The notes under the pieces are model-generated. The model was not told the origin of the DNA. It made no database searches and was given only the letters and a program-made list of their open reading frames with translations. The position numbers were made by a program, and so were the translations under genes. From Chryseobacterium sp. JUb7 (lineage in GTDB: Bacteria; Bacteroidota; Bacteroidia; Flavobacteriales; Weeksellaceae), in assembly GCF_024806495.1 (NCBI RefSeq), contig NZ_JANUFF010000009.1, positions 124,001-188,000 of the forward strand: a stretch of DNA of 64,000 nucleotides, given 5' to 3'. Shown here piece by piece: positions 61,597-64,000 of the stretch (positions are counted from its first letter, which is position 1; the number at the start of each line of letters is the position of its first letter).

Positions 61597-62847
61597 CTAA
61601 TTTCCTGAAGGTTTTGAACCTGCTTTTTTATTATTGTTACCCGGTCTTTTCGGCATGAATGGGCTGTTTCCTCCTGAGTCGGATTTTGCGACAGTTTCAG
61701 CTTGCTCATCAAGTGAAGTCACGATTTGTTCTTTTCCGTTCAATCCGCTTTTTACTTCCACATTTATTCCGTCGTTAATTCCGATGATAATCTGTTTCTG
61801 AGAAATACTTCCGTCATTATTTTTTATCCAGACGTATTTTTCTTTGCCTTTTCCGGTTTTTGTCTCCGGAATTTTCGCACTGATATTATTTTTCTGATAA
61901 TATTTTTTTAGGGTTTCTGTATCTGGACTGAAACTGATGGCTGACGCAGGGATCGTATTTGTGCCTTTTAACTCCTGCGTATAAATTGTAATGGTTGCGG
62001 TAAGACCCGGTTTTAATTTCTGTTCGGAGTTATCAGCATCGATCAATACCGTGTATGTAACCACATTGGATGATGTTTTGGGATTTAAACGGATCTGTTT
62101 TACGGTTCCGTTAAATTCCATATCAGGATAAGCATCTACCGTAAAAGTCACCCGTTGTTTTTCCTGAACATTTCCTATATCTGCCTCATCTACATCTGCC
62201 TGAACCTGCATTTTCGTAATATCTTTTGCAATAGTGAAGAGGGTAGGTGTGGTCATACTTGCAGCGACCGTTTGACCTTCCTCTACTTCTTTGCTTAAAA
62301 CAATACCGTCAATCGGAGCATAAATATTGGCGTAACTTAAATTGGTATTGGCCTGTACCAAAACTGTTTTTTTCTGATTAACAGACTGCTGAGCATTTTT
62401 TACCTGATAAGAAGCCTGTTCGTAATCGGCTCTGCTGATGACACCGGCTTTATACATATTATTCTGACGGGTGAAATTTTGCTGTTGAAAATTAAGCTCG
62501 TTCAAAGCAGAATTGTACTGTGCTTTAGCATCATTTACAGATTCCTGAAGATTGGTTTTTTCAATTTCGGCGAGAAGCTGTCCTTTTTTTACCTGTGCAT
62601 TATAATCGACGTAGATATGTTTTATAAGACCTGAAACCTGTGTTCCCACCTGCACAGTATCGACGGGTTCTACCGTTCCGGTTGCAGTAACAGAAGTTGT
62701 TACATCCTGTTTTGTAAGTTTTACAGTCTGAATGTTGATCTGTGGTTCTTCACTCTGCGTAAAATATCGGTAAGCGAAAACAATCACAACGGCGGCCACC
62801 AAAAATAAGATTGAATTTCTGAAGGTCTTTTTATATTTTGGATTCAT
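61597..62847 (-). CDS. Periplasmic adaptor protein of the MacA/HlyD type
   Basis: Membrane-fusion protein of 416 aa: an N-terminal transmembrane anchor (about 11-27), the lipoyl/barrel-sandwich halves around a helical hairpin (about 75-165, FQQQNFTRQNNMYKAGVISRADYEQ), a beta-barrel domain and a C-terminal Gly/Ser/Lys-rich tail. It links the permease to the TolC-type channel. It is next to tolC, 24 bp away. Confidence 0.92.
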   Translation of the reverse strand: MNPKYKKTFRNSILFLVAAVVIVFAYRYFTQSEEPQINIQTVKLTKQDVTTSVTATGTVEPVDTVQVGTQVSGLIKHIYVDYNAQVKKGQLLAEIEKTNLQESVNDAKAQYNSALNELNFQQQNFTRQNNMYKAGVISRADYEQASYQVKNAQQSVNQKKTVLVQANTNLSYANIYAPIDGIVLSKEVEEGQTVAASMTTPTLFTIAKDITKMQVQADVDEADIGNVQEKQRVTFTVDAYPDMEFNGTVKQIRLNPKTSSNVVTYTVLIDADNSEQKLKPGLTATITIYTQELKGTNTIPASAISFSPDTETLKKYYQKNNISAKIPETKTGKGKEKYVWIKNNDGSISQKQIIIGINDGINVEVKSGLNGKEQIVTSLDEQAETVAKSDSGGNSPFMPKRPGNNNKKAGSKPSGN

Positions 62848-62871
62848 AATTTTGATATTTTCCTGTTAGTT

Positions 62872-64000
62872 TTAGTTCGTCGTTAATACTTTCCCCTGAT
62901 AAAAATTCAGTAATTGGGTGTATAAAACAGCCATGTATTTCGATTGTAAATAGGTTTGTTCGTTGGTCAGATAGGTATTTCTGCTTACAGAAAGTTCCGT
63001 TGTGGTCAAACCTCCGAATTCAAACTTCTTGGTTGATAAATCATAGGAAAGTTTGGCATTATCCCGGGCTACTTTCGAAGATTTCTGCTGAGCCTGATTG
63101 GCGATAGCATTTTGCCAGGCCGTTTCAATACTGGAGTACAATGTTTTTCCGGCACTTATTTTATCCAGTTTATTTTGTTCAATATCAATTTTTGCCAGCT
63201 GAACGTTGGTATCGTTCTGTTTTTTTGAAAAAATCGGAACGTTAAGGGAAAGCCCGACAGATTTATTGAAATTATTTTTAATCTGATTGAAATATGAAAA
63301 GTCCTGAGTATTTGTAAACCCTGTATTCAGGCCTGCTGTTGCAGAAAGTGTAGGCTTGTATCCTGCTTTTGTAATCTGTAATGCTTTGTTTAATATTTCA
63401 TTCTGAGCATCATAAATTTTAAGATCAGGAAGATTTTCAGTAGCCTGTGTGAAAACCTGTTGTTTATCCGGAATATTTTCTTCAATATCCGGAAGTGAGA
63501 TTTTTTCAATTTCAAAATCCACACTTGGATCGAGTTCCAGTAATTGTTTTAATTTTAAAACCTGTTGATTGTAAAGATTCTCACTGCTTACAACTGTATA
63601 TTGATTTTGGGCGTTCTGAGTTTCCACATCAGCAAGTTCTAATTTTGCAATCGCTCCGTTTTTATATTTTACCTGTGTCAATTTCAGTTCCTGAGCTGAT
63701 GAATTGGCGGTGTATTTTGCAATTTCGATACCTTCATAATAATATAGAGACTGCAGATACGTCTGCAGAACATTCAGAACAATATTGTTTTCGGCCTGTT
63801 TTTGATACAGCGAAGATTGATCCAGGATCATTTTATTCTGTTCGATCTGCAGATTCAGTTTATTTCCCTGATAAATGGCGATGTTTCCACTTATTCCGAA
63901 ACTGTTCGACAAAATATTCTGATTTACAAAACTACTTGTGATAGGGTCAATACTTGATCCATTAGTAAGTCCCATGGATGAAGACCCGTAAATTGTAGGA
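62872..64000 (-). CDS. TolC family outer-membrane protein (truncated by window end)
   Basis: C-terminal part of an outer-membrane efflux protein; the frame stays open past 63975 to the window edge at 64000, so the N-terminus with its signal peptide is outside. Two TolC repeats with long helices are seen (IVLNVLQTYLQSLYYYEGIEIAK and VKYKNGAIAKLELADVETQNAQNQYTV; later TLYSSIETAWQNAIANQAQQ and KKFEFGGLTTTELSVSRNTYL). First gene of the exporter operon as far as can be seen. Confidence 0.9.
   Translation of the reverse strand, partial: PTIYGSSSMGLTNGSSIDPITSSFVNQNILSNSFGISGNIAIYQGNKLNLQIEQNKMILDQSSLYQKQAENNIVLNVLQTYLQSLYYYEGIEIAKYTANSSAQELKLTQVKYKNGAIAKLELADVETQNAQNQYTVVSSENLYNQQVLKLKQLLELDPSVDFEIEKISLPDIEENIPDKQQVFTQATENLPDLKIYDAQNEILNKALQITKAGYKPTLSATAGLNTGFTNTQDFSYFNQIKNNFNKSVGLSLNVPIFSKKQNDTNVQLAKIDIEQNKLDKISAGKTLYSSIETAWQNAIANQAQQKSSKVARDNAKLSYDLSTKKFEFGGLTTTELSVSRNTYLTNEQTYLQSKYMAVLYTQLLNFYQGKVLTTN

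Noticed and set aside
1..64000. tRNA or rRNA genes
   Set aside because: No cloverleaf with a T-loop GTTCGA-type core or conserved rRNA segment was recognised by eye; a covariance search would settle this.

Overview
The window looks like chromosome of a Chryseobacterium-type flavobacterium (Bacteroidota, Weeksellaceae). The base composition is AT-rich. The gliding lipoprotein GldB and its partner GldC are present. Several secreted proteins end in a type IX secretion (T9SS) sorting domain with a YPNP motif. TonB-dependent receptors sit next to surface lipoproteins, a PafA-type alkaline phosphatase is present, and several starts are preceded by TAnnTTTG boxes, the Bacteroidota -7 element. I found no rRNA, tRNA, CRISPR array, transposase or prophage gene.

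Layout. 1-5.6 kb: an SDR oxidoreductase and a TetR regulator sharing a palindromic operator, an acetyltransferase, a secreted unknown, PafA phosphatase and a Crp/Fnr regulator. 5.7-13.2 kb: a T9SS-secreted metzincin protease with five Ig-like repeats, split by an 8-bp tandem duplication; two TPR proteins, one with an AraC domain; and a T9SS repeat protein. 13.2-18.4 kb: an overlapping barnase-archaemetzincin-barstar set, nadE, an acetyltransferase, an EF-hand/LRR protein, then gldB and gldC. 18.4-24.2 kb: cystathionine synthase/lyase, small housekeeping genes, a GIY-YIG nuclease gene boxed by perfect 33-bp inverted repeats, a YrdC/Sua5 gene and a CCA-adding enzyme. 24.2-27.4 kb: a B12 uptake operon (BtuB-type receptor and BtuG-like propeller) behind a cobalamin riboswitch.

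27.4-39.6 kb: cytidine deaminase, an Old Yellow Enzyme, alcohol dehydrogenase, a T9SS endonuclease I, small lipoproteins, an ACC-deaminase-like enzyme, a LysM glucosaminidase, hemL and a nonsense-interrupted secreted gene. 39.8-44.1 kb: two paralogous amidohydrolases around an ankyrin lipoprotein and an AraC regulator. 44.1-51.4 kb: a TonB receptor with two beta-helix lipoproteins, divergent from a PhoB/PhoR-like two-component pair; the shared intergenic region carries 11-bp-phased TTAAC repeats. 51.5-57 kb: a pRiA4b ORF-3-like acidic protein, a GH13 amylase, a secreted repeat protein, a Gre-like protein and an SDR. 57-64 kb: a MacAB-TolC-type exporter operon ending in a LytS/LytTR pair and interrupted by two copies of a hairpin repeat; its tolC gene runs off the window.

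Gaps between genes hold many palindromic or tandem repeats: direct GCTGGAAG units, a 7-bp tandem array, a 17-bp palindrome and paired hairpin elements. The GIY-YIG gene inside inverted repeats and the ribonuclease/metalloprotease/inhibitor operon are the best candidates for undescribed systems.
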